Positions 30,301 to 42,727 are shown, counted from the stretch's first letter. The stretch is 64,000 bases of DNA from Prochlorococcus sp. AG-388-A01 (GCA_003279945.1 QCGK01000007.1:1-64000); one strand, 5' to 3'. Translations and numbers: made by a program. Notes: generated by a model from the sequence alone, not told the origin.

Positions 30301-30693
30301 GTCGCTTTTTTGTCTACTAATGATTTAGATAAAAAAAACCTTGAAGAAATTGCTAAGGAATTGTTAATTTTAGGATTTAAATTAATTGCAACTAAAGGTA
30401 CCGCTTCTTATTTAGTTGATTTAGGCATAAAAGTTGAAGAAGTACTGAAAGTACATGAAGGTAGACCAAATATTGAGGACCTAATTCGTTCAGGACTAGT
30501 TCAGTTAGTAATTAATACTCCAATAGGATCTCAGGCTCTTCATGATGACGCATATTTAAGACGTGCTGCTTTAGAATACAATATTCCAACTTTTACAACC
30601 ATTCCTGGAGCCAAGGCGGCAATAAAAGCAATCAAATCCCTGCGAAGTAATAAAATTGATACTTATTCTCTACAAGAAATCCATAATTACTAA
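27397..30693 (+). CDS. carB: carbamoyl-phosphate synthase large subunit
   Basis: duplicated ATP-grasp halves; [26 protein letters not shown] and [19 protein letters not shown]. Confidence 0.98.
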   Translation: MPQRGDLRKILILGSGPIVIGQACEFDYSGTQACKALRKAGYEIILINSNPASIMTDPEIASKTYIEPLTPEIVSQIILREKPDAILPTMGGQTALNLAVKLSESDFLIKNNVELIGADLRAIHKAEDRKLFKESMEKINVNVCPSGIASNLTEAIEVSKTINSYPLIIRPAFTLGGVGGGIAYNLEEFVELCKTGLEESPSNQILIEKSLIGWKEFELEVMRDTADNVVIVCSIENLDPMGVHTGDSITVAPAQTLTDKEYQRLRDLSIKIIREVGVETGGSNIQFAINPNNGEVIVIEMNPRVSRSSALASKATGFPIAKIAALLSVGYTLDEIINDITKKTPACFEPSIDYVVTKIPRFAFEKFKGSSNILSTAMKSVGESMAIGRSFEESFQKALRSLEVGILGWECDVIDEFKNENDLLNSLRTPTSERILIVKKAMQLGKTNSYIQKVTNIDLWFIEKLRNIYNFEHDFLSEKELHDLNRDLILHAKQLGFSDKQIAKLTNSQFFEVRNYRKSLNIIPIYKTVDTCSAEFSSSTPYHYSTYEESFINLNSQILDNEISKSNKSKKIMILGGGPNRIGQGIEFDYCCCHASYQASKNGYQTIMVNSNPETVSTDYDTSDILYFEPVTLEDVLNIIEAENPYGLIVQFGGQTPLKLSLPLFEWLKSNDGLRTGSIILGTSPLSIDLAEDREEFTKILEELNIRQPLNGIARNQNEAQSVANHIGFPLVVRPSYVLGGRAMEIVKDEHELSRYISEAVKVSPDHPILLDQYLNNAIEIDVDALCDSQGSVVIAGLMEHVEPAGIHSGDSACCLPSISLSKSTLDTVKKWTKLIAKRLDVVGLINLQFALTNLNNEEKKLFILEANPRASRTVPFVSKAIGKPVAKLATQLMQGFTLEDINFTEEFSPKYQAVKEAVLPFKRFPGSDTLLGPEMRSTGEVMGLAKDFGIAYAKSELAAGNGVPSEGVAFLSTNDLDKKNLEEIAKELLILGFKLIATKGTASYLVDLGIKVEEVLKVHEGRPNIEDLIRSGLVQLVINTPIGSQALHDDAYLRRAALEYNIPTFTTIPGAKAAIKAIKSLRSNKIDTYSLQEIHNY

Positions 30694-30696
30694 AAT

Positions 30697-30915
30697 TTAC
30701 TCTAACTTTTTTAGCTTTTCTCTTAGTTGATTTGCTAAAGAGTTTCTACTAATTGAAAGTAATTTCAATGTATCTTCATGCATTTTGAGTTGTGTTTCCG
30801 CTATTTGCAATCCTTTTATAGATTCTTTTATGTCATTAGAAAGTTCATTTATCAAATATTTTTTTCCTTCAAAGGTTAAAACTGGATTGCTAGGATCGTT
30901 AGTCTTCTCACTCAT
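30697..30915 (-). CDS. hypothetical coiled-coil protein
   Basis: FEGKKYLINELSNDIKESIKGLQIAETQLKMHEDTLKLL. Confidence 0.7.
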   Translation of the reverse strand: MSEKTNDPSNPVLTFEGKKYLINELSNDIKESIKGLQIAETQLKMHEDTLKLLSISRNSLANQLREKLKKLE

Positions 30916-30945
30916 GGATTTAACTTTTTAATAAATTAAATATAA

Positions 30946-32652
30946 CTATAATTTCTTAATCAATTGCTTTTCACATAATTCTTTATAAATCCCTTTTTTC
31001 TTAAGCAAATCAATATGTTTACCAGTCTCAATAATTTCACCCTTATCAAAGACGACTATTTTGTCGGCCTCTTGTGTAGTGGCTAATCTATGAGCAATTA
31101 CAAGAACAGTTCTATTTTTCATAGCTCTATTAAGACCTTCTTGCACTTCTGATTCTGATTCGGCATCTAAAGCACTCGTCGCTTCATCTAAAAGAAGAAT
31201 TGATGGGTTCCCTAGTATAGCCCTTGCAATTGCTATTCTCTGGATCTGCCCCCCTGAGAAATTAGAACCTCTTTCAGTTATCATGGTTTCATACTTATCT
31301 GGAAGCTTTTGAATGAAGTGGTGAGCATTCGCTTTTTTTGCTGATTCTACAACTTCTTCTTTGGTAAAATTTCTACCCATTTTTATTACATCAACAATTT
31401 TACCGGAAAATAAAAATGGTTGTTGTTGGACTAGTGCAATTTTTTTTCTAATATCTTTTGTATTTAATAATTTTAGATTTTCATCATCAATAAAAATGTT
31501 TCCACTATTTGGAGTTATAAATTTTAATATCAAAGCCATCATTGTGCTTTTACCAGCCCCAGAAGCTCCAACAAAAGCTGTAACTTCCCCATTTTTAATC
31601 TCTAAATTTATATTTTTAAGAACTTGATTATTTTTTTTATATTCAAAATTAACTTTTTTAAAAATTATTTTACCTTCAATATTGGATATTCTTTTTAAGT
31701 TTTTTTTATTATCTTCTGTAGGTTCTAGATTTATGTTTTTCAACCTTTTTATCGATGCTTCTGCCTGTTTGTAGTCATTAAAATTTGTGCTTACATGACT
31801 TATTGGATCAATAAGCATTAATATCGCAGCAAAAAAACTACTAAATTCTTCACTAGTTAGGAGCCCTAGATTTATTCTTGCTGCTCCTAAACCTAATATT
31901 GCTAAAATTCCAAATGCTTCTATAAATCCTACAATTGGATGCTGAAATGCAAGTAATTTTAATGTTTTATATTTTGCTTTTTTATTTGCGCTTAATCTTC
32001 GTTTAAATCTGTTTTCAATCCAATTTTCAGCAGCAAAAGCTCTAATGGTCGACATTCCATTTATAGATTCACCAATTAAACCTGCTAACTCACTTGTAGA
32101 TTCTTGACTTTTTTCAGATGCTAGTAAAACTCTTCTACCAAAACTATTAACTGATAGGACAATTAATGGAGCCAACACAAATGTTGACAATGTTAGTGAC
32201 CAATCTAAGTAAAACATATATATTATTACCGCTAATAGTTGTAATGTACACGGTATTGTATCCTGCGCTGTTTTATAAATAACCTCGCTTACCCTATCTG
32301 CATCTTCTGTAAGTCTATATGTGATATCTCCGGCTGAAATCTTTTCAACAGAATTCATATTTATTTTTTGAATTTTGCTGAATAAATTTTCTCTCATTAC
32401 TTCACTTATCTCTAAAGAAGGCTTTGCTATAAAAACATCCTGTCCAAATTGTGCAGTTTTTTGAATTAAAAATACCAATAAAGATTTTACTATTATGATA
32501 GATACTTTAGAAAGATCACCAGAGCCGATTGCTGGAATTAAGTTTCCAGCTAAATAAGCTAACAAAGGCCAACAAGCTACGTAAATAAGCATGCATAGAA
32601 ACCCTTTTGAAAATCTACTTGAATACGGTCTGACTGGAGGTATCAATCGCAA
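30946..32652 (-). CDS. ABC exporter, fused permease/ATPase (MsbA-like)
   Basis: GASGAGKSTMM, SGGQIQRIAIARAI and LLLDEATSALD. Confidence 0.95.
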   Translation of the reverse strand: MRLIPPVRPYSSRFSKGFLCMLIYVACWPLLAYLAGNLIPAIGSGDLSKVSIIIVKSLLVFLIQKTAQFGQDVFIAKPSLEISEVMRENLFSKIQKINMNSVEKISAGDITYRLTEDADRVSEVIYKTAQDTIPCTLQLLAVIIYMFYLDWSLTLSTFVLAPLIVLSVNSFGRRVLLASEKSQESTSELAGLIGESINGMSTIRAFAAENWIENRFKRRLSANKKAKYKTLKLLAFQHPIVGFIEAFGILAILGLGAARINLGLLTSEEFSSFFAAILMLIDPISHVSTNFNDYKQAEASIKRLKNINLEPTEDNKKNLKRISNIEGKIIFKKVNFEYKKNNQVLKNINLEIKNGEVTAFVGASGAGKSTMMALILKFITPNSGNIFIDDENLKLLNTKDIRKKIALVQQQPFLFSGKIVDVIKMGRNFTKEEVVESAKKANAHHFIQKLPDKYETMITERGSNFSGGQIQRIAIARAILGNPSILLLDEATSALDAESESEVQEGLNRAMKNRTVLVIAHRLATTQEADKIVVFDKGEIIETGKHIDLLKKKGIYKELCEKQLIKKL

Positions 32653-32694
32653 GATATTATATGTTTATTATTTCTCCTATTTTATCAATTTCTT

Positions 32695-32886
32695 TTGATT
32701 TACAAAACAATGAAATTAGATCAATTTTTAAAATGGAGAAATTTGGTATCTTCTGGGGGAGAGGCTAAAGTTTTTATTAAATCTGGTTCTGTCAAAGTCA
32801 ATGGTTTAATTGAAATTAGAAGAGGAAGAAAATTAAAGAAGGGAGATAAAGTTATGTTTCTAAAAAATGAATTAATTTTTGAATAG
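32695..32886 (+). CDS. S4-domain RNA-binding protein
   Basis: MKLDQFLKWRNLVSSGGEAKVFIKSGSVKVNGLIEIRRGRKLKKGD. Confidence 0.85.
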   Translation: MIYKTMKLDQFLKWRNLVSSGGEAKVFIKSGSVKVNGLIEIRRGRKLKKGDKVMFLKNELIFE

Positions 32887-32938
32887 TTAGCCTATTCTCC
32901 TCGGTTTATATTATTATTATTTTCTTGGAGAAAATATT

Positions 32939-33664
32939 TTGAGAAAATCTGTTATCGCTGGTAATTGGAAAATGCACATGACTTGTGCAGAAGCTAAATC
33001 TTATTTAGAAGAGTTCATACCTTTAATAAAAAATAAAAATGATGATCGTAAAATTGTAATAGCTCCGCCATTTACAGCTATTTCTACTTTTTCTAGTCAT
33101 TCCGATTTTGATTATTTAGAATTATCCAGTCAAAATATCCATTGGGAAAATGAAGGGGCATTTACTGCGGAAATATCTCCCAAAATGCTTCTTGAGCATA
33201 GAGTCTCATATGCAATAGTCGGTCACAGTGAACCTAGGAAATATTTTAGTGAAAGTGATGAACAAATTAATAAAAGAGCAGTTTTTGCTCAATCTAGTGG
33301 CCTTACTCCAATAGTTTGTGTTGGAGAAACGTTAGAACAAAGAGAGAGAGGAGAAGCTACTAGAGTTATTACAAGACAAGTTGAACAAGGATTAGAAAAT
33401 ACAGATCCCTCAAAATTAATAGTAGCTTATGAACCAATATGGGCTATTGGAACCGGTAAAACATGTGAGGCTAAAGACGCTAATAAGATATGTTCATTGA
33501 TTCGAAAATTAATAGGTTTTGATGATGTGATTATTCAATATGGTGGATCTGTTAAACCTAATAATATTGACGAAATTATGTCAATGAGTGATATAGATGG
33601 AGTTTTAGTTGGAGGGGCTTCATTAGATCCTACAAGTTTTGCAAGAATTACAAATTATCAATAA
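32939..33664 (+). CDS. tpiA: triosephosphate isomerase
   Basis: [17 protein letters not shown] and [12 protein letters not shown]. Confidence 0.97.
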   Translation: MRKSVIAGNWKMHMTCAEAKSYLEEFIPLIKNKNDDRKIVIAPPFTAISTFSSHSDFDYLELSSQNIHWENEGAFTAEISPKMLLEHRVSYAIVGHSEPRKYFSESDEQINKRAVFAQSSGLTPIVCVGETLEQRERGEATRVITRQVEQGLENTDPSKLIVAYEPIWAIGTGKTCEAKDANKICSLIRKLIGFDDVIIQYGGSVKPNNIDEIMSMSDIDGVLVGGASLDPTSFARITNYQ

Positions 33665-34493
33665 GGAAAAACCATGGCCAAAAGGCTGGGGACAAAAAAC
33701 TTCAATTATGGGAGTTATTAATTTAACTCCTGATTCATTTAGTGATGGTGGAGATTTAAATTCTTCAAAAAAAGTTTTAGATCAAGTTAAATATTTTTTG
33801 CGTAATGATGTGGATGTTATTGATCTTGGTGCCCAGAGTACGAGGCCTGGGGCTGAAGAAGTTGGATCTAATATTGAAATTAAAAGATTGATCCCATATT
33901 TGAAATTAATAAAATCTGAATATCCAGATGTTTTAATTTCTATTGATACTTTTAATTCTGAGGTAGCTAACGAAGCTCTTTTAAATGGCGCTAATTGGAT
34001 AAATGATGTTACTGGAGGAAGAAGGGATAAGGAAATTTTGGATGTTGTTTCAAAATTCAACTGCCCATATGTCATAACTCATAGTCGTGGCAATAGTCAA
34101 AATATGAATGAACTTTCTAAATATGAGAATGTATTAACTGAAGTTAAATGCTCACTTGAAACTTTGATTAAAAAAGCTTTAGATAAAAACATATCAAGAA
34201 ACAATATAATTGTTGATCCTGGAATTGGGTTTTCTAAAAATATAGATCAAAATCTGGAAATTTTAAGAAACTTGGAAGTATTTAAAAACTTAAATTTTCC
34301 AATTTTAATTGGAGCATCAAGGAAAAGGTTTATAGGGGAAATTTTAAATGAAATGAATCCTAAAGAAAGAGATATTGGGACATTAGCAATAAGTTGTCTC
34401 TGTTCACATTTACATATTGATATTGTGAGAGTTCATAATGTAAAAATGAATTCTCAAATCCTAAAAGTTGCTGATAGGATTTACAGGAAGTAG
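33639..34493 (+). CDS. folP: dihydropteroate synthase
   Basis: [25 protein letters not shown] and [12 protein letters not shown] start inside tpiA. Confidence 0.95.
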   Translation: MQELQIINKEKPWPKGWGQKTSIMGVINLTPDSFSDGGDLNSSKKVLDQVKYFLRNDVDVIDLGAQSTRPGAEEVGSNIEIKRLIPYLKLIKSEYPDVLISIDTFNSEVANEALLNGANWINDVTGGRRDKEILDVVSKFNCPYVITHSRGNSQNMNELSKYENVLTEVKCSLETLIKKALDKNISRNNIIVDPGIGFSKNIDQNLEILRNLEVFKNLNFPILIGASRKRFIGEILNEMNPKERDIGTLAISCLCSHLHIDIVRVHNVKMNSQILKVADRIYRK

Positions 34494-34501
34494 AGAGATT
34501 A

Positions 34502-37500
34502 TTATTCCTTTACTCCTTCAATTTTATCCTCTACCTCTTGGTAAAGTTCTTTCAACTTTTCTATATTTTCGTCTGAAGTTTCCCAATATCCTCTTCCATT
34601 AACTTCTAGTAATGTCCCTACAATTCTTCTAAAACTATTAGGATTTAGTTCCATTAATCTTTTTCTCATCTCCTCGTCATTTATAAATGTTTCATTAGTT
34701 TCCTCATATACAAAATTATCAACTTGGCCACTTGTTGCACTCCAACCCAGAGTGTAATTAAGCCTGTTAGAAAGCTCTCTTACTCCCTCATAACCAGATT
34801 TGAGCATACCTTCATACCATTTAGGGTTAAGAAGTTTAGTTCTTGAGTCTAACCTAATGGTTTCTCCAAGTGTCCTGACTTGAGCATTAGAAGTAGTGGT
34901 ATCTGCTATGTAGCTACTTGGTTCTTTACCGTCATCTCTTAACGTTTTAATTAATTTGGTTGGATCTGAATCAAAATAATGACTTACATCAGTGAGTGAA
35001 ATTTCAGAAGAATCAAGATTTTGGAATGTAACATCAGCTGTTTTCATTACAGATTCAAATACTTCTCTTTTCTGATTCATTTCGCCAGGATTATCTGCAT
35101 TGAAGGCATATGTCTTGCGAGATAAATACATTTCTTGTAATTCATTTTCCTCCTCCCAAGTAGAATTTTCTACAGCTAAGTTAACATTTGAGCTATAACT
35201 ACCACTTGCATTAGAGAATACTCTTGCAGAAGCTTCTCTGATAGATGTTCCTTCTTTTTCTGCTTGTTCTAACGAATGCTTTCTTACAAAATTTGATTCC
35301 AAAGGCTCATCAGCCTCGGCCGCTAATTTGACTGCCTGATCTATTAATGCCATTTGATTAATAAATAGATCTCTAAATACTCCTGAACAGTTAACAACTA
35401 CATCTATTCTTGGTCTGCCTAATTCTTCTAATGAGATTAACTCTAATTTGTTTATTCTTCCAACAGAGTCTGGTTTTGGTTTTACCCCTACAAACCATAA
35501 GATTTGTGCAAGCGATTCTCCATAAGTTTTGATGTTGTCAGTCCCCCAGAGAACACAAGCAATTGTTTCAGGCCAAGTTCCTTGTTCTTCCTTTTGTCTT
35601 TCAATTAATTTGTCTACGACAGACTTTGCTGCAGCGACTGCTGCTGTAGTTGGAATTGATTGAGGATCAAGTGCATGAATATTTTTACCACTTGGTAAAA
35701 CACCTGGATTTCTTATGGGATCTCCACCTGGTCCAGGTAATACATAATTGCCATCCAATGCTTTAATTAGGCTATCCATTTCTTTGTCTGCACAGACCTG
35801 TTCCAAACAGAAAAGTAAATAATCAAATAATTTATTTAATTCTTTCTGATTTACTTCATTAAATCCATTTAATCTACAAACTCTTAGCCATGGAGTTGGT
35901 AAATTCATACCAAATACTTTAAGAAAGTCGAATAGTTTAGAGAGAAGTGATTTTTCTAAATAAACTCTGCCTTCTACAATTTTCAAAGAGTTAACCATTG
36001 CAAAAATCGATTCTCTTGCTGTCTTTATGATTTTTTCATTTAACTCTACAAATTTGAGTTCACCTTTATTATTACCATCATAAATTTGATCAATAGCCAT
36101 ATCCATTGATTCTGCCAATAGTCCAGGAAGAGATCTTAAGCCTTCTTGCTCTCTTTCTAAAGATGCAATGTTTACAAGTGTTGCTACAGCTTCTTCTGCA
36201 GTTGGTGCTTCTCCAATTGTATGAAGACCACATGGCAATAGTCTACTTTCTATTTCCATCAACTGTTTATAGATGTTCCCAACAAATAAATCTCTTTCAT
36301 CTAGTGAAAGTTCTTCTACGTCTTCTGATGGAAGTTCAACATCTTTATCAAGGTTACATTGTTTAGATGTCTCAACTATTGCATTAACAATCTGAATACC
36401 CCTACTATTTTCTCTTAGTTGTTGATAAGAACCGACAAGTTCACTTAGCTCTTTAAGCCCTTTGTAAAGTCCTGCATTTTCTGCTGGAGGAGTAAGGTAA
36501 CTAATAGTTGAAGCGTACCCTCTTCTCTTTGCGATCGTTGCTTCAGAAGGATTATTTGCTGCATAGTAATATAAATTAGGCAATGATCCAATTAGAGAAT
36601 CCGGATAGCATGTTTCACTCATACCCATCTGTTTACCTGGCATAAATTCAAGCGAACCATGAGTCCCAAAATGCAGAACAGCATCAGCACCCCAGATTTT
36701 TTCTACATAAGTATAGTAAGCAGCAAAACCATGATGAGGACTTGCACTTCTAGAATAAAGTAATCTCATTGGATCACCTTCATAACCAAATGTTGGTTGA
36801 ACACCTATAAAAACATTTCCGAAATGTTTTCCATAGATAAGTAGATTTTGTCCGTCGCTATTTAGATTCCCAGGGGGTTTACCCCAATTCTCTTCAAGTC
36901 TATTTGAATATGGTGTGAACTCTTCATATTCTTTTACTGACATTTTATGAGCAATATTTAATTCTGGTGAACCATTCATTGCTTCTGGGTTGTTAATGAC
37001 TTTTTCCATTAATTCTTTTGAATTACTTGGTAGGTCATCAATTTGGTACCCTTTTGATTTCATTTCTAGGAGTACTCTATAAATTGAACCAAAAACATTC
37101 AAGTATGCAGCTGTGCCCACATTCCCTTTGTCTGGAGGAAAACTAAATACTGTAATAGCTAATTTCTTTTCTTTTCTTTGCTTTACCCTTAAGGTGGACC
37201 ATTTAATAGCTCTTTCAGCGATTACATCAACTCGATCTTGAAGTGTGTGTGCCTTACCTGTCGCATCATCTCTACCTGATAAAATGATAGGTTCTATAGC
37301 ACCATCCAGCTCAGGAATTGCAATTTGAAGTGCTACCTGAACTGGGTGTAGGCCAAGATCACTATCTTCCCATTCTTGAGTGGTTTGAAAGACTAAGGGA
37401 AGTGCGACCATGTAAGGTCTATTTAGTCTTTTTAAAGCTTCAATAGCTTTGGGATGATCCTGTCTTGCTGGGCCTCCAACTAGTGCAAATCCTGTTAGAG

Positions 37501-38512
37501 ATACAACCCCATCTACTATAGGTAGGTCTTTATTAATTGAATCATAATAGAATTCATTTACTGGCTTAGAAAAATCTAGCCCTCCACAAAAGATAGGAAG
37601 CACTCTTGCTCCTCTGTATTCCAATTCTTGAATAACCGCAACGTAATGAGCATCATCTCCAGTTACTATATGGCTCCTTTGTAGCACTAATCCTATTGTT
37701 GGTGTTTTATCATCTTTAGGTTTTATATCCTTCCTGTTATTTTCCCAATTCTGATATTCTTTCAAACTTTCGAACATACAGGGAGCTAAGGGATGCCATA
37801 TACCTAAATCTGGGAAGGTTTCAGGATCTTGTATTTTGAATTCATCTATTTGATCTTTTATGTCTTCTGAAACTGCATATTTTTCAGAGATCATTAACAA
37901 AAAGTTTTTTAAATTTTCAGTGGTACCACCTAACCAGTACTGAAAACTCAGAATGAATGTTCTTGCATCTTGTGCTTTTTCTACTGGTAGATATTTAAGT
38001 ATCGATGGGAGTGTATTCAATAATTTCAACATTGAATCTTGGAAGCTAGCTCCATCAGATTCTTTTTTCTTTTTTATTAAATCTCCAATAATACTTTTAG
38101 ATTGACCAAGTTGAGCCATGCTAAATGAACCTAACTTATTTAATCTCATTACCTCGGGCATAGAGGGAAAGATAATTGATGCTTTAAGCTTGTCTTTGTA
38201 TGGAGAAACTGCATCAACTACTTTTTGTGCAAGATCTTCTATAAAAATCAGGGAAGCAACAAATATATCTGCATTTGCAATGTCAGCTTTAAAATCTGCA
38301 AAATTACTTTCATTTCTAAGCTCTTCGATGAGATAGCCACTAAGATCTATACCTATTGGACCATTCATTTTATTTATAGACTTTGCAGCTTCCGATAAGG
38401 AATTTTGGTATTGTGGCTCAAGGACAACATAAACTGCTTTTATTACAACTTTGTGTTTGTTATCCTCAACAGGAGATACTCTGCGGTTTGCTGAGCGGAC
38501 CTGCGTAAACAT
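34502..38512 (-). CDS. chlH: magnesium chelatase subunit H
   Basis: 1336-aa CobN/BchH-type protein; [19 protein letters not shown]. Confidence 0.98.
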   Translation of the reverse strand: MFTQVRSANRRVSPVEDNKHKVVIKAVYVVLEPQYQNSLSEAAKSINKMNGPIGIDLSGYLIEELRNESNFADFKADIANADIFVASLIFIEDLAQKVVDAVSPYKDKLKASIIFPSMPEVMRLNKLGSFSMAQLGQSKSIIGDLIKKKKESDGASFQDSMLKLLNTLPSILKYLPVEKAQDARTFILSFQYWLGGTTENLKNFLLMISEKYAVSEDIKDQIDEFKIQDPETFPDLGIWHPLAPCMFESLKEYQNWENNRKDIKPKDDKTPTIGLVLQRSHIVTGDDAHYVAVIQELEYRGARVLPIFCGGLDFSKPVNEFYYDSINKDLPIVDGVVSLTGFALVGGPARQDHPKAIEALKRLNRPYMVALPLVFQTTQEWEDSDLGLHPVQVALQIAIPELDGAIEPIILSGRDDATGKAHTLQDRVDVIAERAIKWSTLRVKQRKEKKLAITVFSFPPDKGNVGTAAYLNVFGSIYRVLLEMKSKGYQIDDLPSNSKELMEKVINNPEAMNGSPELNIAHKMSVKEYEEFTPYSNRLEENWGKPPGNLNSDGQNLLIYGKHFGNVFIGVQPTFGYEGDPMRLLYSRSASPHHGFAAYYTYVEKIWGADAVLHFGTHGSLEFMPGKQMGMSETCYPDSLIGSLPNLYYYAANNPSEATIAKRRGYASTISYLTPPAENAGLYKGLKELSELVGSYQQLRENSRGIQIVNAIVETSKQCNLDKDVELPSEDVEELSLDERDLFVGNIYKQLMEIESRLLPCGLHTIGEAPTAEEAVATLVNIASLEREQEGLRSLPGLLAESMDMAIDQIYDGNNKGELKFVELNEKIIKTARESIFAMVNSLKIVEGRVYLEKSLLSKLFDFLKVFGMNLPTPWLRVCRLNGFNEVNQKELNKLFDYLLFCLEQVCADKEMDSLIKALDGNYVLPGPGGDPIRNPGVLPSGKNIHALDPQSIPTTAAVAAAKSVVDKLIERQKEEQGTWPETIACVLWGTDNIKTYGESLAQILWFVGVKPKPDSVGRINKLELISLEELGRPRIDVVVNCSGVFRDLFINQMALIDQAVKLAAEADEPLESNFVRKHSLEQAEKEGTSIREASARVFSNASGSYSSNVNLAVENSTWEEENELQEMYLSRKTYAFNADNPGEMNQKREVFESVMKTADVTFQNLDSSEISLTDVSHYFDSDPTKLIKTLRDDGKEPSSYIADTTTSNAQVRTLGETIRLDSRTKLLNPKWYEGMLKSGYEGVRELSNRLNYTLGWSATSGQVDNFVYEETNETFINDEEMRKRLMELNPNSFRRIVGTLLEVNGRGYWETSDENIEKLKELYQEVEDKIEGVKE

Positions 38513-38614
38513 TGATTTTCTTTAAGTATTTCTACCAGACTACGAACGAAAAGACGTTATTGTGTGCAATATAAATAGCGTGTAACAACCTTTAAAAAAA
38601 ATTTTTTAACAAAA

Positions 38615-39463
38615 ATGACTGAAAATTCTAAAAAACCTATACCAGTACTAGTATCCGGAGCTTTAGGCAGAATGGGAAGAGAAGTTGTTAATTCTGTATT
38701 AAATTCATCAGATTATGAACTTGTCGCAGCAATCGATATAAATGAAAAAAATAATGGGTCAAATATTTCTGAATTATTGAAGATAAAAAATTGTGATGTT
38801 TTTGTTTCAAATGATTTGGAAGGAACCTTATGTTCTGTTAGTCAAAATTACAGAAATGAAAATATTAAACCAGTTTTGGTTGACTTTACTCATCCTGATT
38901 ATGTTTACGAAAATACTAGATCAGCTATCGCATATGGTGTTTCACCAGTCGTCGGAACCACAGGTCTTACACCTGTTCAAATAAAAGATTTGTCTATTTT
39001 TTCTCAAAAAGCATCTGTTGGTTGTGCAATAATCCCTAATTTCTCAGTAGGAATGGTTCTTCTTCAGCAAGCAGCATCGGTCGCTGCAAGGTTTTATGAC
39101 AATATTGAATTAATAGAGATGCATCATAATCAAAAAGCTGATTCTCCTAGTGGGACTTGTATAAAAACTGCAGAAATGATTGAAGAATATCCAAAAAAAT
39201 TTAACCAGGATTTAGTAAAAGAGTCTGAGGTATTGAAAGGTGTGCGAGGAGGGGTAAGAGATTCAGGAATTAATATACATTCTGTACGATTACCAGGATT
39301 ATTAGCCCATCAGTTAGTAATTATGGGATCTCCAGGCGAAACTTACACAATTAAGCATGACACTATTGATAGAAAGGCATATATGCCGGGTGTCTTACAG
39401 GCCATAACAAAAATAGGAAATTATGAATCTTTAGTTTATGGACTTGAAAAATTGATTTTTTAA
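38615..39463 (+). CDS. dapB: 4-hydroxy-tetrahydrodipicolinate reductase
   Basis: [21 protein letters not shown] and [15 protein letters not shown]. Confidence 0.97.
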   Translation: MTENSKKPIPVLVSGALGRMGREVVNSVLNSSDYELVAAIDINEKNNGSNISELLKIKNCDVFVSNDLEGTLCSVSQNYRNENIKPVLVDFTHPDYVYENTRSAIAYGVSPVVGTTGLTPVQIKDLSIFSQKASVGCAIIPNFSVGMVLLQQAASVAARFYDNIELIEMHHNQKADSPSGTCIKTAEMIEEYPKKFNQDLVKESEVLKGVRGGVRDSGINIHSVRLPGLLAHQLVIMGSPGETYTIKHDTIDRKAYMPGVLQAITKIGNYESLVYGLEKLIF

Positions 39464-39464
39464 A

Positions 39465-40109
39465 ATGCTTATTCCAATTAATCCTATACAAATTTCAAAA
39501 CTTATTCCTGCAGTTGGTACAGGAGGTCAATTTAAATACACTTTGGGTAATCCAAGAAAAATTCTTCAAAGAGTGATAGTTTCTTCAATTGGGGGATTTA
39601 TCTCATTAATTATTAGTTCAACTGGAGATCAAACAAATAATTTCTGGTTATTGCTATGTGTAGCTTTCTTTTTGTATATTATCTGGGGCCCAATTCTCGA
39701 ATCAAGTAGAAAAAATCTGCAAATAAGAAAATATAAATTTTATTCCATATTTGATGGTTATGTATCAGATATCTATAAAACAGAAAAGATTGAAAGTTCA
39801 AGAGAACAATCTAATAGGCAAGGTCGATTAGAAGTTATAGAAAATAAAAGGACTTGGTTAGTACTTGAATTAGAAGATGAAGATGGTTATTTAGAAAAGT
39901 TAAGTTTTCCGATGGAAAATAAGCACAGTCAAATTAGAGTTGGTGCGAGTATTAGATGTTTATTAACATCTAATAACCGCAATTTTGATAGAGATTTTTA
40001 TTTGACAGATGCTTGGTTGCCAGAAATTAACTTATGGGTTGGTGAGTACCCCTATTTATTAAGACCAGCATTTGAGGAAATTTGCTATATTTATTTGAAA
40101 GATAGATGA
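39465..40109 (+). CDS. conserved hypothetical membrane protein
   Basis: ORF of 214 aa, two TM segments then soluble domain. Confidence 0.75.
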   Translation: MLIPINPIQISKLIPAVGTGGQFKYTLGNPRKILQRVIVSSIGGFISLIISSTGDQTNNFWLLLCVAFFLYIIWGPILESSRKNLQIRKYKFYSIFDGYVSDIYKTEKIESSREQSNRQGRLEVIENKRTWLVLELEDEDGYLEKLSFPMENKHSQIRVGASIRCLLTSNNRNFDRDFYLTDAWLPEINLWVGEYPYLLRPAFEEICYIYLKDR

Positions 40110-40124
40110 TATTTATATCTTCTG

Positions 40125-41279
40125 ATGAAAAAAAGATTCAATTTTAAAATTGTTGGCTCGGGTCCTACCGGTTTATTACTTTCAATTGCACTTTCAAAAT
40201 TCGATTGCAATATTTTTTTAACTGATTTATTAGCAAGAGATAGATTAATTGATAAGGATAAAACTTACGCAATTACTCACTCAACAAAAAAAATCTTATC
40301 TAAATTCAGAATTTGGAAAAAATTAGAACCGTACTTGTTTGGATTTGATACCCTTTCAATATCAGACAGCATAACTTCTGCTTCTACAAAGTTAACAATC
40401 TCTGATTTAGATGACGATATAAGTCCTGCTAAAAATATCGGCTGGGTAGTTAAACATTCAGATCTTATGAATATATTTTTTCAAGAGATTGATAATTATG
40501 AAAATATTTTTTTTATGACGCCACAAAAATTATTACGTAAAAATATATTATTTGATTATCAATTCTTTTCTACTGGAGCAAACTCACTTGATAGAAAATT
40601 GTTAGATTTTGTAGATATAAAAAAATCTTATAATCAGTCTTGTTTAACCTTTAAGATCTCTCTTAGAGGTAATTGTGAAAAGCGTGCTTACGAGATTTTT
40701 AGAAAAGAAGGCCCACTTGCTTTATTACCTTTAGAAAAAAACTTATATCAAGTAATTTGGACTTCCAGTACATTAAAGTCTATTGAAAGGTTAAATTCTG
40801 ATAAGAATTTTTTGATGGATAATTTATCCACTATATTGCCTGATGAATTTAAGTTAGATCAAATAATTGGCGAATTTAATATATTTCCTGTTTCATTATC
40901 ATTGAATTTATCTATTTTAAATTTTAAAAAATTAGTTTTTGTAGGTGATGCATTTCATACCTTTCATCCTGTTGGTGGTCAGGGTCTAAATAGTTGTTGG
41001 AGAGATGTAAATACTATTTACGATCTTTTTAATGAAAATATTGCAATTACTAAAATGAATTTGATTTTATTTAAATTTAAATATTTTTCAGGAAGAATTT
41101 TAGATATTATTTTTACTATTCTAATAACTGACTCTTTGATATCAATTTTTGCTAATAGAAACCTTTTTTTATTTCCAATAAGAAAATTTTCATTTTTACT
41201 TTTAAATAATTTTCTTTTTATAAGAAAATTAGTTCTTAATCAAATGACTAAATCTCTCGATTACTCAAGAATTAAATAA
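40125..41279 (+). CDS. UbiH-like FAD-dependent monooxygenase
   Basis: KIVGSGPTGLLLSIAL and VFVGDAFHTFHPVGGQGLNSCWRD. Confidence 0.87.
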   Translation: MKKRFNFKIVGSGPTGLLLSIALSKFDCNIFLTDLLARDRLIDKDKTYAITHSTKKILSKFRIWKKLEPYLFGFDTLSISDSITSASTKLTISDLDDDISPAKNIGWVVKHSDLMNIFFQEIDNYENIFFMTPQKLLRKNILFDYQFFSTGANSLDRKLLDFVDIKKSYNQSCLTFKISLRGNCEKRAYEIFRKEGPLALLPLEKNLYQVIWTSSTLKSIERLNSDKNFLMDNLSTILPDEFKLDQIIGEFNIFPVSLSLNLSILNFKKLVFVGDAFHTFHPVGGQGLNSCWRDVNTIYDLFNENIAITKMNLILFKFKYFSGRILDIIFTILITDSLISIFANRNLFLFPIRKFSFLLLNNFLFIRKLVLNQMTKSLDYSRIK

Positions 41280-41284
41280 AACTC

Positions 41285-41485
41285 ATGAATAGTTATGTAT
41301 CCAAAGAGATTATAATTTATTTATTTAATGAATTAGGTTTTGATGAGTCATCTATTGAACTTGCTTTAAAATTATCTAAAAAAAATAACACTCCATTACC
41401 AATCTTATTATGGAGTTATGGAATGCTAACTATTGAAGAACTTGATAAGTTATATTCATTTTTATTTCAAAAAATGGAAAAATAA
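41285..41485 (+). CDS. DUF2949-like protein
   Basis: small acidic ORF; LPILLWSYGMLTIEELDKLYSFL. Confidence 0.65.
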   Translation: MNSYVSKEIIIYLFNELGFDESSIELALKLSKKNNTPLPILLWSYGMLTIEELDKLYSFLFQKMEK

Positions 41486-41563
41486 TTCTGTTATAATTAA
41501 CTCATATCTTAATCAAGAACAATTACAGTTTTAATTAAAGGAAAACAAGTATCAAGGCAATCA

Positions 41564-42046
41564 ATAGAGAAGCTTGATTTATTATTATTAATATTAGAGA
41601 CTATCGATTTAAATGGTATAGAGTCCCTTTATGCTTTATCAAATAAGCTTAAATTAAATAATGTTTTGCCAAATAAAGTTACTATTTGGAAATTAAGGAA
41701 TAATAATCCATTGAGAAAATCTTATGTAAATAACAATATTAATCCAGTTGAATTTGATGCCTTAATTCAAATCACCGTTGAAATGTCTAGATATCTATAT
41801 CCTTATATCAGAGAGATACTTCAATCTAAAGAAGATCATGAAAAGAATTCAGATATTTGGAATAATTTTAATAAGAGATTTATTGAGTTGACTAAAGAGA
41901 GATATAACACGGATAGGATGAGAGTGAAAAAGCTTTTAAATCAAACTGAAAGTGATGAAACTATTATAAAATTATTGATTACTTTATCCCTTTGCATTTC
42001 AAATCAGGGTTATCAAAAATTGAAAAATTTTTTATCCGATTTATAA
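41564..42046 (+). CDS. DUF3038-like protein; non-canonical start proposed (ORF track start 41666)
   Basis: same-frame upstream EKLDLLLLILETIDLNGIESLYALSNKLKLNN reads as the family N-terminus; next to a DUF4335-like gene. Confidence 0.7.
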   Translation: MEKLDLLLLILETIDLNGIESLYALSNKLKLNNVLPNKVTIWKLRNNNPLRKSYVNNNINPVEFDALIQITVEMSRYLYPYIREILQSKEDHEKNSDIWNNFNKRFIELTKERYNTDRMRVKKLLNQTESDETIIKLLITLSLCISNQGYQKLKNFLSDL

Positions 42047-42047
42047 A

Positions 42048-42638
42048 ATGATGCAAAATAAATTATTATTTCATCAATCTTCGGTTAGTCTCGAAATAAT
42101 CGGATTGCCAGACTATTCGAATAATGAAAATAAAGATCAAATATCAATAATTTCACAATGGAAATTAACCATAATTGATAAACCACTTATTGAAGGTAAA
42201 ATTGAACATTTAGGGCCGATTATGGATGCTTTTTATATTTATTCAAATCTTTTAATCAAAAACGAAATCCCAATATATCAGTCTAAATTAATTGATATTA
42301 AAGCTGACAATCTACACATACATAATATTGTTCTCAAGAGTTCTAAACCAAATGTAAAACCATTAATTTTAAAGATTGGTAATTCTTTGTTGTCAGACAC
42401 AATAAATTGTTTTGATCAGTTGAATGAATCACCAAATATCAGAATAAAGAAGACTGGTCTATCTAATAATATTTCTAAAAAAGTGAAATATGGTTTAAAA
42501 AATAAAATTAAATCTTTCAATTTTATTATGCCTCTGTTAATTGCGATTTGCTCTTTAATTCTATGCTCCTCGACTTTAATTTATCTTTATAATCCTATTG
42601 AAGATAAAGAAAATAATGAACTAATAAATCCAAAATAA
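42048..42638 (+). CDS. DUF4335-like protein, C-terminal TM
   Basis: position after the DUF3038-like gene; LLFHQSSVSLEIIGLPDYS. Confidence 0.65.
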   Translation: MMQNKLLFHQSSVSLEIIGLPDYSNNENKDQISIISQWKLTIIDKPLIEGKIEHLGPIMDAFYIYSNLLIKNEIPIYQSKLIDIKADNLHIHNIVLKSSKPNVKPLILKIGNSLLSDTINCFDQLNESPNIRIKKTGLSNNISKKVKYGLKNKIKSFNFIMPLLIAICSLILCSSTLIYLYNPIEDKENNELINPK

Positions 42639-42727
42639 AGATCAATTAGCATACTAAATACAAACACGATAGTATAGGGTAATTTCTTTTCAGAATAATT
42701 ATTAATTTATTCTTTGAGCTTTGATGT

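Noticed and set aside
33204-33245. TPI motif GHSEPRKYF instead of GHSERREYF, considered as active-site loss
   Set aside because: The catalytic Glu ([12 protein letters not shown]) and NWKMH are intact; I believe this variant is usual in cyanobacterial TPI.
36106-36366. 86-aa plus-strand ORF
   Set aside because: Antisense inside chlH; Leu-rich shadow frame.
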